In this document: one piece after another, positions 1 to 8,650 of the stretch
Layout of the letters: each line of letters opens with the position of its first letter
How positions within the stretch are numbered: the stretch's first letter is position 1
Notes under the pieces: model-generated
The model's input: the letters and a program-made list of their open reading frames with translations, nothing else
Database searches by the model: none
What the model was told of the DNA's origin: nothing
DNA from: Lysobacterales bacterium UBA5700
Lineage (GTDB): Bacteria > Pseudomonadota > Gammaproteobacteria > Xanthomonadales > Xanthomonadaceae
Length of the DNA stretch: 22,682 nt
Reading direction: 5' to 3'
NCBI GenBank assembly: GCA_002420085.1
Contig: DIHI01000159.1
Location: 2,145-24,826 of the forward strand
Translations under genes and position numbers: made by a program

Positions 1-428
1 GGCAGGTACAGGGTGATGCGGTCGCCCTTGCCGACGCCCAGGTTGCGCAGGGCATTGGCCAGCCGGCAGACCTCGGCATGCAGTTCGCGATAGCTGATGC
101 GTCGGGATTCGGTCGGGTCGTCACCCTCCCAGATGATGGCGGTCTTGTCGCCGCGACGATCGAGGTGGCGGTCGATGCAGTTGGTCGCGACATTCAGTTC
201 GCCGTCGTCGAACCAACGGATGCGGAAGTCCTCGACGTGGAAGGAGACATCCTTGATCCGGGTCGGGGTGCGGATCCAGTCGATGCGCTCGGCGACCTCG
301 GCCCAGAAGATCTCGGGCTGCTCGATCGAGCGCTGATAGCGGCGCAGATACTCCTCGGGGCCGATCGCGGCGGCGGCGCTGAAGGCGGTCGAGGCGTGGT
401 AGACGGCGGGGTGATCCTGCTGGCTCAT
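1..428 (-). CDS. acs: Acetyl-coenzyme A synthetase, N-terminal part (runs off the window)
   Basis: Only the first 142 codons are inside the window; the gene continues to the left. The ATG at 428-426 is preceded by GGGAGA about eight bases upstream. The protein begins MSQQDHPAVYH and carries the acetyl-CoA synthetase N-terminal domain (YLRRYQRSIEQPEIFW near residues 28-43, then WFDDGELNVATNCIDRH and DKTAIIWEGD), followed by the start of the adenylation domain (SYRELHAEVCRLANAL). By family knowledge it activates acetate with ATP and CoA to acetyl-CoA in the cytoplasm. It is divergent from a porin / DUF4212 / symporter operon, which fits coordinated uptake and activation of acetate or a similar short acid. 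The AMP-binding core motifs lie outside the window, so a propionyl-CoA synthetase is not fully excluded. Confidence 0.92.
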   Translation of the reverse strand, partial: MSQQDHPAVYHASTAFSAAAAIGPEEYLRRYQRSIEQPEIFWAEVAERIDWIRTPTRIKDVSFHVEDFRIRWFDDGELNVATNCIDRHLDRRGDKTAIIWEGDDPTESRRISYRELHAEVCRLANALRNLGVGKGDRITLYL

Positions 429-513
429 GGGCTGTGTCTCCCGGCGGCACGGGGCCGCGCATTCCTGTTGATGATGCCGCACATGCTCGCGCCGGGTGCG
501 GTTAGCGGCCAAG

Positions 514-565
514 TAGACATTGGTCGGATTAGACATTGGTCGAATCCGAGGCCGATATCGACCAA
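514..565. promoter_or_regulatory. Repeated TTGGTCG boxes in the acs / porin divergent control region
   Basis: The 13-base word tagacattggtcg occurs at 514-526 and again at 530-542 with a 16-base period. A third copy of its core, inverted (cgaccaa), lies at 559-565. They sit between the divergent starts of acs (428) and the porin operon (653), the expected place for a shared operator. A response regulator of the acetate-switch type at 6526-7185 is a candidate ligand; this link is inference. No convincing sigma-70 or sigma-54 promoter was found on either side. Confidence 0.45.
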
Positions 566-652
566 AGGCGAATGGCGCGGGCGGGCTCAGTGTACCCAGA
601 CTCGCCACAGCCGGAATCCCGGCGTCATGGCACCGCTCTGGAGGGAGAGATC

Positions 653-2035
653 ATGTACCGACTGTTCAACCCGCCGCGCCGACCGCGCATGACCGCTCTG
701 GCGGTCGCGATCGGCATCGGCCTGGCCGCGCCTGGACTGGCTGCGGCGCAAACCGACACGGAGAAGGCGCTTGAGGCGCGCATCGCCCAGCTCGAAGCGC
801 TGGTCCAGACCCTGATCGATCAACAGCAGCAAACCGAGCAGAAGATCGGCGAGCAGGTCAAGGCGCAGGTGGCGGAGGCAGCCGCCACGCAGGCGGCGGC
901 TACGCCGGCTGCCGATGCGATCCAGGCCAAACGGATCACGCCGGGGGCCAACCCGAGCACGACGTTCAGCTACGGCGGCTTCATCAAGCTGGACGCGATG
1001 CTCACCGAGACCAGTGATGGCGAGATTCCCGACGGTTCGGTCGGTCGTCTGTTGTACCTGCCGGGTGGCATTCCGGTCGGTGGCCGCAGCGAGGGCACCG
1101 ATCTCGATGCCCATGCGCAGTTCTCGCGTTTCTGGCTGGCGGCCGACAGCACGCTGGACTCCGGTGACAAACTGCGCGGCTATTTCGAGTTCGACCTGTT
1201 CGGGGGTGCGCTGGGCAACGAGATTTCGACCAATACCTTCGGGGTGACCGTTCGGCATGCCTATGTTTCATGGAACAACTGGTTGGCTGGTCAGACCTGG
1301 TCCAACTTCCAGGATGTGGCGGCCCTGCCGGATGCGGTGGACTTCATCGGTCCGACCGAGGGAACGACCTTCGTGCGCCAGAGCCAGGTTCGCTACAGCA
1401 ACGGGCCGTGGTCGGTTGCCCTGGAAAATCCGGAAACCATCGTCACCCCGTTTGGCGGTGGCGCCAGGATCAGCAGTGACGATGGTGCGATGCCCGATCT
1501 GACCGTGCGCTACCGTCATGCCGGCACATGGGGCCATGTCACGTTGGCGGCCCTGCTGCGCAATCTCAAGCTGGAGAATCCGGCGACCGGGCTCGATGAT
1601 TCGACGGCTGGCTACGGTCTGAGTTTCTCCGGCAAATACAACATCGATGCCGCCAACGACATCCGCTACATGGTCAACTGGGGCGAAGGCATCAATCGCT
1701 ACCTGGGCCTGGCGATCACCAATGACGCGGTACTCGATGCCGGCGGCAATCTGGAAACCATCGGGGCGACGACCGGCTACGTGGCCTGGCGGCATGTCTT
1801 CTCGCCGAGCGTGCGCGGCAATCTGTACTACTCGGCGGCGTTCTTCGACAACGATACCGAGTACACCGGCACGGCGATCACCAAGAACGTGCAGTCGGTC
1901 GCAGCCAATGTCATCTGGTCGCCGCTGTCCAAGCTCGATCTTGGTCTTGAGGCCCGCTACGGCGAACGCGAGTTGGAAAGCGGAGCCGATGGCGATCTCA
2001 AGCGCCTGCACTTCCACGCCAAGTATTCGTTCTGA
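653..2035 (+). CDS. DcaP-like trimeric outer-membrane porin
   Basis: About 460 residues from ATG 653, chosen because GGAGGGAGAG lies just upstream; an in-frame start at 536 would add 39 residues with no signal-peptide character. The protein opens with a basic stretch and hydrophobic core (MTALAVAIGIGLAAPGLAAA) ending near residue 33, a signal peptide. A heptad-like coiled coil follows (residues about 36-75, rich in L, Q and E), then an Ala/Pro linker. The beta-barrel starts at TFSYGGFIKLDAML and ends in the aromatic terminus HFHAKYSF, typical of outer-membrane proteins. This matches the DcaP family of carboxylate-permeable porins with an N-terminal coiled coil. It heads an operon with DUF4212 and an SSS symporter (10-base gaps), so it likely passes acetate or another small acid through the outer membrane. 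The exact substrate is inferred. Confidence 0.85.
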   Translation: MYRLFNPPRRPRMTALAVAIGIGLAAPGLAAAQTDTEKALEARIAQLEALVQTLIDQQQQTEQKIGEQVKAQVAEAAATQAAATPAADAIQAKRITPGANPSTTFSYGGFIKLDAMLTETSDGEIPDGSVGRLLYLPGGIPVGGRSEGTDLDAHAQFSRFWLAADSTLDSGDKLRGYFEFDLFGGALGNEISTNTFGVTVRHAYVSWNNWLAGQTWSNFQDVAALPDAVDFIGPTEGTTFVRQSQVRYSNGPWSVALENPETIVTPFGGGARISSDDGAMPDLTVRYRHAGTWGHVTLAALLRNLKLENPATGLDDSTAGYGLSFSGKYNIDAANDIRYMVNWGEGINRYLGLAITNDAVLDAGGNLETIGATTGYVAWRHVFSPSVRGNLYYSAAFFDNDTEYTGTAITKNVQSVAANVIWSPLSKLDLGLEARYGERELESGADGDLKRLHFHAKYSF

Positions 2036-2045
2036 GGAGTCGATC

Positions 2046-2306
2046 ATGAGCAACCCCAATCGCTTCGCCGAGTACTGGCGGGCCAATCTTCGCCTGATGG
2101 CGATCCTGCTGGCGATCTGGTTCGCGGTGTCGTTCGGTGCCGGCATCTTCTTCGCCGATGCCCTGAACTCGATCCGGTTCTTCGGTTTCAAGCTTGGATT
2201 CTTCTTCGCCCAGCAGGGCGCCATCTATGTGTTCGTCGGGCTGATCTTCTACTACGCCTGGCGCATGAACCGGCTCGAACGCGAGTTGGACGTCGACGAA
2301 GAGTGA
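2046..2306 (+). CDS. DUF4212 small membrane subunit of an SSS-type symporter
   Basis: An 86-residue protein whose ATG follows the porin stop by ten bases; the Shine-Dalgarno GAGGAG overlaps that stop codon. It has two hydrophobic helices, roughly residues 17-38 (LMAILLAIWFAVSFGAGIFF) and 49-71 (FFAQQGAIYVFVGLIFYYAW), and a charged C-terminal tail (MNRLERELDVDEE). The size, the helix pair and the position directly before a sodium:solute symporter fit the DUF4212 family, which is regularly encoded just upstream of acetate-type SSS permeases and is thought to act with them in the inner membrane. A molecular role is not established from the sequence. Confidence 0.9.
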   Translation: MSNPNRFAEYWRANLRLMAILLAIWFAVSFGAGIFFADALNSIRFFGFKLGFFFAQQGAIYVFVGLIFYYAWRMNRLERELDVDEE

Positions 2307-2316
2307 GGAGAACGAC

Positions 2317-4041
<1,725 letters not shown>

Positions 4042-4078
4042 GCGATCACGTCTCCAACACGCGACGCTCCCTCCCTTC

Positions 4079-4104
4079 GGCGCCCTTCGGGGCGCCGTTT
4101 TTTT
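4079..4104 (+). terminator. Intrinsic terminator of the porin-symporter operon
   Basis: A perfect seven-base-pair stem (ggcgccc at 4079-4085 and gggcgcc at 4090-4096) closes a TTCG tetraloop and is followed by seven T residues (4098-4104). It lies 38 bases after the symporter stop. No matching A-tract precedes the stem, so it should work mainly for the plus strand. Confidence 0.95.
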
Positions 4105-4150
4105 ATCTGAACAGTGACCGGGTGGGCTGTTCGGTGCGGTTCGGCTGGGC

Positions 4151-5056
4151 TCAGCCCGGCCAGAACAGCCAGACCAGGGCGCCGCCGATCAGCAGCCATT
4201 GCAGGCCGTAATAGGCGAATCGGCTGCGCGCCTTGAGGCGCTTGTTCCAGAGTCGGAAGCGGTACAGCACGCCGAAGGCGCGATTGACTCGGCCGGTCGG
4301 GTCACCCTCGGTATTGGGGGCCTGGCTGGCGGCGATCAGGGTGTCGGCGAGGAAGCGATTGACGGCGCGTGCCCAGCGATAGCGCAGCGGTCGCTCGATG
4401 TCGCAGAACAGGATGATGCGGTCGTCGGTGGTGGCGTTTTCGGCGTAGTGGATGAAGGTTTCGTCGAACAGCACCGCTTCGCCGTCGCGCCAGTAGTAGC
4501 GCTCGCCATCGACGCAGATGTAGCAGTCGGGATGGTTCGGGGTGATCAGGCCCAGGTGGTAGCGCAGTGAGCCGGCGTAGGGGTCGCGGTGCTTCTGCAG
4601 GATGGCGCCGGGTGGCAGTTCGGCAAACATCGCGGCCTTGATTTCCGGGATGCCGGCGAGCAGTGCGGTGGTGAAGGGACACAGGCTGCGCGCCGAGGGG
4701 TGGGCGTCGCCGTACCACTTCAGATAGAAGCGCTTCCAGCCGCGCCGGAAGAAGGAGTTGAAGCCGGCGTCGTCGTGGCGGTCGGAGGCGCGGATCCGTT
4801 CGCCGTCACGCAGGGCCAGGGCTTCGGCGCGAATCTCGCGCCAGTGCTCGCGCAGTGGGGCGAGGGTGGGAAAGGCGTCGAGGTCGAGGTAGGGCCGGCC
4901 TGGGACGGCCGAAGTGGCATACATGACGGCATTGATCGGCGCCATGAAGGTGGAGTGATCGGTCAATTGTCGGGTGAACCGATGGCGTACCCGGCCGCGC
5001 AGGTGGACCCAGCCGGCCGAGCCGACGAAGACGATCAGCAGCAGCCATTTCAGCAT
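4151..5056 (-). CDS. lpxO: LpxO-like aspartyl/asparaginyl beta-hydroxylase family protein (lipid A hydroxylase)
   Basis: A 301-residue protein from ATG 5056 (MLKWLLLIVFVGSAGW), the usual length for LpxO; a longer frame to 5101 lacks sense upstream of the hydrophobic start. There is an N-terminal membrane anchor, a central Fe(II)/2-oxoglutarate dioxygenase domain, and a second hydrophobic segment at the extreme C terminus (WLLIGGALVWLFWP). Family iron and co-substrate residues are visible: H156 and D158 in LQKHRDPYAGSLRYHLGL, H203 in FIHYAENAT, and R213 in DDRIILFCDIERP. LpxO enzymes hydroxylate a secondary acyl chain of lipid A at the inner membrane. It follows tyrS by 60 bases on the same strand but has no obvious functional link to it. 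A generic AspH-family hydroxylase acting on another substrate is the main alternative. Confidence 0.8.
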   Translation of the reverse strand: MLKWLLLIVFVGSAGWVHLRGRVRHRFTRQLTDHSTFMAPINAVMYATSAVPGRPYLDLDAFPTLAPLREHWREIRAEALALRDGERIRASDRHDDAGFNSFFRRGWKRFYLKWYGDAHPSARSLCPFTTALLAGIPEIKAAMFAELPPGAILQKHRDPYAGSLRYHLGLITPNHPDCYICVDGERYYWRDGEAVLFDETFIHYAENATTDDRIILFCDIERPLRYRWARAVNRFLADTLIAASQAPNTEGDPTGRVNRAFGVLYRFRLWNKRLKARSRFAYYGLQWLLIGGALVWLFWPG

Positions 5057-5116
5057 GTCCGTTCCGTCCGTTCGAGTGGCCTGTCGCGTCGGCCGCCGCA
5101 CGCTGGGCAGGGATGG

Positions 5117-6409
5117 TCAGGGTGGGTCGCCGGCATCGAGCAGGGCGTAATGCTTCCTGCCCTTGCGCAGCAGCAGATAGCGACCGAACAGCAGGGCATC
5201 GGCGGATACCCGCTGGCTGGCGTCGGTGCAGCGGACAGCGTTGAGCGAAATGCCACCACCGTCGATGTCCTTGCGCGCCTGGCCCTTGGAGGGACACAGG
5301 CCGGACAGCACCAGCAGATCGGTCAGGCTGGCACCGTCTCCGCTCAGCGTCTGGCGATCGAGCGCGCGGCCATCGAGTTCGGCGACGACATCGCGGAAGG
5401 TCGCCAGATCGAGGGCATCGAGGCTGCCGCCGAACAGCACTTCGCTGGCGCGCACGGCTGCCTGAAAGGCGGCTTCGCCATGGACCAGCACGGTCACTTC
5501 GCGGGCCAAGGCGCGCTGGCCCGGTCGGGCGCCGGGGTCGGCCAGTTGCGCCTGTTCGAGCGCTTCGATCGCTTCACGCGGCAGGAAGGTGAACTTGCGC
5601 AGGTACTCGCCGACCTTGGCGTCTTCGGTGTTGAGGAAGAACTGGTGGAAGCGATAGGGGCTGGTGCGCTCGGGGTCGAGCCAGACCGCGCCGCTCTCGG
5701 TCTTGCCGAACTTGCTGCCGTCGGCCTTGGTGATCAGCGGGAAGGTCAGGCCCCAGACCGTGGCGCCCAGCTTGCGTCGCGTGAAATCGACTCCGGCGGT
5801 GATGTTGCCCCATTGGTCGGAGCCGCCGATCTGCAATTGGCAGTCGAGTTGCTGGCGCAGGTGATAGAAATCGTAGGACTGGAGCAGTTGGTAGCTGAAT
5901 TCGGTGTAGCTGATGCCGGCGTCGCTGTCCATGCGGGTGCGCACCGATTCCTTGGCCAGCATGGCGCCGAGCGAGAAATGCTTGCCGACATCGCGCAGGA
6001 ATTCGAGGTAGCTGATCGGTCCGATCCAGTCGGCGTTATCGACCAGCCGGGCCGGGTTGCCGACCGCCTCGAAGTCGAGCAGGCGGGCGAGCTGGTCCTT
6101 GATGCGGGCGACGTTGTGGGCGAGCTGTTCGCGGGTGAGCAGGTTGCGCTCGGCCGACTTGCCGGAGGGATCGCCGATCATGCCGGTGGCGCCGCCGGCC
6201 AGGGCGATCGGCCGGTGGCCGGCGAGTTGGAAGCGGCGCAGGGTGAGCTGGCCCATCAGGTGGCCGACATGCAGCGAATCGCCGGTTGGATCGAAGCCGC
6301 AGTACAGGCCGATCGGGCCGGTGTCGAGGCGGCGCGAGAGGGCGTCGAGGTCGGTGCAGTCGGCGATCAGACCGCGCCAGCGAAGGTCGGCGATGAGTGG
6401 GTTGTCCAT
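5117..6409 (-). CDS. tyrS: Tyrosyl-tRNA synthetase
   Basis: A 430-residue cytoplasmic class I aminoacyl-tRNA synthetase that charges tRNA(Tyr). The start at 6409 gives MDNPLIADLRWRGLI, the expected N terminus, although no strong Shine-Dalgarno is present. Motifs in order: GLYCGFDPTGDSLHVGHLMG (HIGH-type, as HVGH), GGATGMIGDPSGKS, QIGGSDQWGNITAG, the KMSKS-type loop as KFGKT in ADGSKFGKTESGAVWLDP, and a C-terminal S4 RNA-binding domain (DLLVLSGLCPSKGQARKDI then ISLNAVRC). The length and motifs match the standard bacterial enzyme. The frame stays open upstream to 6814 across another gene, but that extension is not coding. Confidence 0.97.
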   Translation of the reverse strand: MDNPLIADLRWRGLIADCTDLDALSRRLDTGPIGLYCGFDPTGDSLHVGHLMGQLTLRRFQLAGHRPIALAGGATGMIGDPSGKSAERNLLTREQLAHNVARIKDQLARLLDFEAVGNPARLVDNADWIGPISYLEFLRDVGKHFSLGAMLAKESVRTRMDSDAGISYTEFSYQLLQSYDFYHLRQQLDCQLQIGGSDQWGNITAGVDFTRRKLGATVWGLTFPLITKADGSKFGKTESGAVWLDPERTSPYRFHQFFLNTEDAKVGEYLRKFTFLPREAIEALEQAQLADPGARPGQRALAREVTVLVHGEAAFQAAVRASEVLFGGSLDALDLATFRDVVAELDGRALDRQTLSGDGASLTDLLVLSGLCPSKGQARKDIDGGGISLNAVRCTDASQRVSADALLFGRYLLLRKGRKHYALLDAGDPP

Positions 6410-6525
6410 GGCGCGGGAGGATACCTGCAATGCCGGTGCTTGTGCGCGTCTGAGGGGCTGGCGACCGCGAATCATCGCCGGCTGGCATGGTCGGAGACGG
6501 GTCCGATTCGCCGCACCGGCGGACA

Positions 6526-7185
6526 TCAGGCGTCGTCTGGTGGCAGGGGCTGCGGTTTGAGGGTCAGTTGGCTGGCCAGGACCACGGCCTGGGTGCGGTT
6601 GCTGGCGCCGAGCTTGCGCAGCACGGCCGTCATGTGGGCCTTGACGGTGGCTTCGGAGACGCTCAGTTCGTAGGCGATCTGCTTGTTGAGCAGGCCCTCG
6701 GCGAGCATGTTGAGCACCCGCAGTTGCTGTGGGGTGAGTTCGCGGATGCGGTCGGCGATGTCGGCCTCGCGGGGGCTGACGCCAGGGGTGTCGCCGAGGT
6801 CGGCCGGCAACCACAGGTCACCGTCGAGCACGCTGCGGATGGCCTGGATCAGGGTTTCGCTGTCGGAGGATTTCGGGATGAAGCCGGCGGCGCCGTGGTC
6901 GAGCGCGCGTCGGATCACCGAGGGTTGTTCGTGGGCGGACACCACCATCACCGGCAATTGCGGATGCTGGCTGCGCAATTGCACGAGCGTGCCGAAGCCC
7001 TCGGCGCCCGGCATGTGCAGATCGAGCAGCAGGAGGTCGGCCTCGGGGTGCGTTTCGACCAGGGTGAACAGCGAAGCGGCATCGGCGGCTTCGTGAATTT
7101 CGGCAGCGCCGAGGCCACGCGCGACGGCACCCTTGAGCGCTTCGCGAAACAGCGGATGGTCATCGGCGATCAGCAGGATCGGCAT
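6526..7185 (-). CDS. LuxR/NarL-family response regulator (acetate-switch-like)
   Basis: A 219-residue two-component response regulator. The receiver domain (residues 1-120) has the acidic pair D8-D9, phospho-acceptor D55 in LLLLDLHMPG, S83 and K105 (GFIPKSSDS). A linker is followed by a LuxR-type helix-turn-helix at about residues 149-205 (LTPQQLRVLNMLAEGLLNKQ, then ATVKAHMTAVLRKL). The protein resembles the CrbR/ErdR-type regulators that turn on acs and acetate permease genes; this is a judgement from overall look plus the nearby acs/symporter module, not a search result. No histidine kinase gene is in the window. The start has no clear ribosome site; TATGCT lies six bases before the ATG, so a short-leader or leaderless transcript is possible. 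It is downstream of, and co-oriented with, the 12-gene oxidative cluster. Confidence 0.88.
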   Translation of the reverse strand: MPILLIADDHPLFREALKGAVARGLGAAEIHEAADAASLFTLVETHPEADLLLLDLHMPGAEGFGTLVQLRSQHPQLPVMVVSAHEQPSVIRRALDHGAAGFIPKSSDSETLIQAIRSVLDGDLWLPADLGDTPGVSPREADIADRIRELTPQQLRVLNMLAEGLLNKQIAYELSVSEATVKAHMTAVLRKLGASNRTQAVVLASQLTLKPQPLPPDDA

Positions 7186-7237
7186 CGGTCAAGCATAGCG
7201 GCTTATGCACGGCCGGTGCGCGCGGGGTTGAGGCGAT

Positions 7238-7262
7238 CGGACCGGTGGCAGGCACCGGCCCG
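7238..7262 (-). terminator. GC-rich hairpin after the ferredoxin gene, without a U-tract
   Basis: A ten-base-pair inverted repeat (cggaccggtg at 7238-7247 and caccggcccg at 7253-7262, one G-U pair in RNA) with a five-base loop lies just past the ferredoxin stop. No run of T follows on the minus strand, so it is a weak or Rho-assisted terminator, or a 3'-end stabiliser separating the cluster from the response regulator. Confidence 0.45.
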
Positions 7263-7268
7263 ATGGGG

Positions 7269-7589
7269 TCAGTCCAGCGGAACCACGTTGATCGGGCCGA
7301 GGATGCGGACCTGACAGGCGAGTCGAGCGTCCGGGTCTTCGGTGAGTTCCGGCAGCAGGATCTCTTCGTTGTCGGTGATCGGACTGAGGTTGTCGGCGCC
7401 TTCCAGCACCCGCATCAGGCAGGTGCCACAGGAGCCGGCCCGGCAGCAGAAATGCAGCGGGGTGATGTGGGTGTCGCACAGTTCGATCAGTCGCTGGCCC
7501 TGGCGGGCGGTCAGCCGGACATCACCGATGCGGACCGCCACGTCGGCGGTCAGTTCGGTCGTTCGTTCGGGGGATGCCGCCTCGCTCAT
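7269..7589 (-). CDS. 2Fe-2S (plant-type) ferredoxin
   Basis: A 106-residue cytoplasmic electron carrier. The cluster-binding cysteines follow the plant-type spacing C-x4-C-x2-C-x34-C: C49, C54, C57 and C92, in FCCRAGSCGTC and RLACQV. Its start overlaps the stop of the AurF-like gene as ATGA, and TGGAG lies nine bases upstream. It is the last gene of the cluster and the only electron carrier in it. It is therefore the likely donor for the AurF-like enzyme, the two Rieske oxygenases and perhaps the desaturase. No reductase is encoded nearby, so a general cellular ferredoxin/flavodoxin reductase is presumably used. Confidence 0.93.
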   Translation of the reverse strand: MSEAASPERTTELTADVAVRIGDVRLTARQGQRLIELCDTHITPLHFCCRAGSCGTCLMRVLEGADNLSPITDNEEILLPELTEDPDARLACQVRILGPINVVPLD

Positions 7590-8650
7590 GAAGCCAACTC
7601 CAGGGGCATGGCGGCACGGGCGTGATCCTGGTAGTTCTCGAACGACTCGCCGCTCGGGATCAGCTTGAGCGACATCCGGTGTGCCAGATGGGCGATCTGC
7701 GAGGCCAGCCAGCGCCGGGAATTCTCGAATTCGGCACTGCTGCGGATCGGGGTGCCGTCGCGCTCCCAGGCGGCGCGCAATTCGGCCGAGGACAGCGGGA
7801 AGTCGGCAAAGGCCGGCAGCATGCGGGCACGGTCGAGCACGGCGAGGCTGGCTTCGTGATGCCAGACCTTGGGGATGTTCATCGAGAAGCGCTTGTCGAT
7901 CATCGAGTACATCGAGATGCGCAGCACGGTCGAGACCAGGTCGCGCGATTGCGGGGTGGCGCGCTCCCACAGGCCGAGACCGAGTTCCAGCGAGGTGGTC
8001 ATGTGCCGGGCCTCGTCGTTGGCGTGGCCGGTGATGATCTCCTGGGCCAGCGGGTTGGCCTTGCCATTCGCGATGCCGGACGCCATGAAGCCTTCGAGCT
8101 GCTTCAGTGCCAGATTGAGCAGGTAGCGCATCAGCAGGTACATGGCGCCATAGCCATTGGCGCACAGGCGGCCCTTGTAGCGATCGAAGGCTTCGTAGGT
8201 CGGGCGCAGGTGCTGAAAATGATCAACGCCGATCACATCACCGCGGCCGAGCACGGCCAGGCAGACGTTGCGGAAGGTGATGATGTGATCGAACTCTTCG
8301 TCGGTCTCGTTGAACAGGATCATGTAGGGGTCGGAATAGGTCGGAAAGACCATGCCGCTCACTTCCATGTTGTAGCGCAGCGCCAGGGTTTCCGAGGAGG
8401 CGATCTCGGCGTAGGCGGCTGCGAAGTAGGCTGCGGTCAGCACGCTCATCTGCTGGCTGTCGAGCTGGGACAGGTGCCGGCAGTCGGCGAACGGCAGCAG
8501 CATGAAGTTGGGATTGCAGTAGAGCGTGTCGGTGTCGATGCCACGCTTGCGCATGGCGATGCCGAGCGATTTCAGTTCGGTCGGCTCCTTGTGGGCGTTG
8601 TCGAACAGCTTGCCCTGGATGTTCAGCAGTTTTTCGACGTTGACCGGCAT
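7586..8650 (-). CDS. AurF-like non-heme diiron oxygenase
   Basis: A 354-residue mostly helical protein; ATG 8650 is preceded by the strong site AAGGAG. The metal ligands known for AurF (p-aminobenzoate N-oxygenase) can be placed in order: a glutamate at E82 (or E87), E119-x-x-H122 (EEFDH), E185 (QLEGF), H209 (ITGHAN) and E213-x-x-H216 (DEARH). The H-x3-E-x2-H spacing of the last three is the AurF-specific pattern and separates it from stearoyl-ACP desaturases and ribonucleotide reductase. Family members oxidise amines to hydroxylamine or nitro groups, sometimes on carrier-bound substrates. No amine-forming gene is present here, so C-oxidation of an acyl chain is also possible. It overlaps the acyl-CoA-oxidase-like gene by 28 bases and the ferredoxin gene by four. 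Confidence 0.85.
   Translation of the reverse strand: MPVNVEKLLNIQGKLFDNAHKEPTELKSLGIAMRKRGIDTDTLYCNPNFMLLPFADCRHLSQLDSQQMSVLTAAYFAAAYAEIASSETLALRYNMEVSGMVFPTYSDPYMILFNETDEEFDHIITFRNVCLAVLGRGDVIGVDHFQHLRPTYEAFDRYKGRLCANGYGAMYLLMRYLLNLALKQLEGFMASGIANGKANPLAQEIITGHANDEARHMTTSLELGLGLWERATPQSRDLVSTVLRISMYSMIDKRFSMNIPKVWHHEASLAVLDRARMLPAFADFPLSSAELRAAWERDGTPIRSSAEFENSRRWLASQIAHLAHRMSLKLIPSGESFENYQDHARAAMPLELAS

Noticed and set aside
631..650. Sigma-54 promoter-like TGGCACcgctcTGG before the porin
   Set aside because: The -12 GC element is missing and the site would overlap the ribosome-binding region.
4589..6673. Very long plus-strand open frame (about 690 codons) across lpxO and tyrS
   Set aside because: It runs antisense to two clear conserved genes, has low-complexity G/A/E/Q-rich sequence with no family motif, and is the usual by-product of GC-rich codon use.
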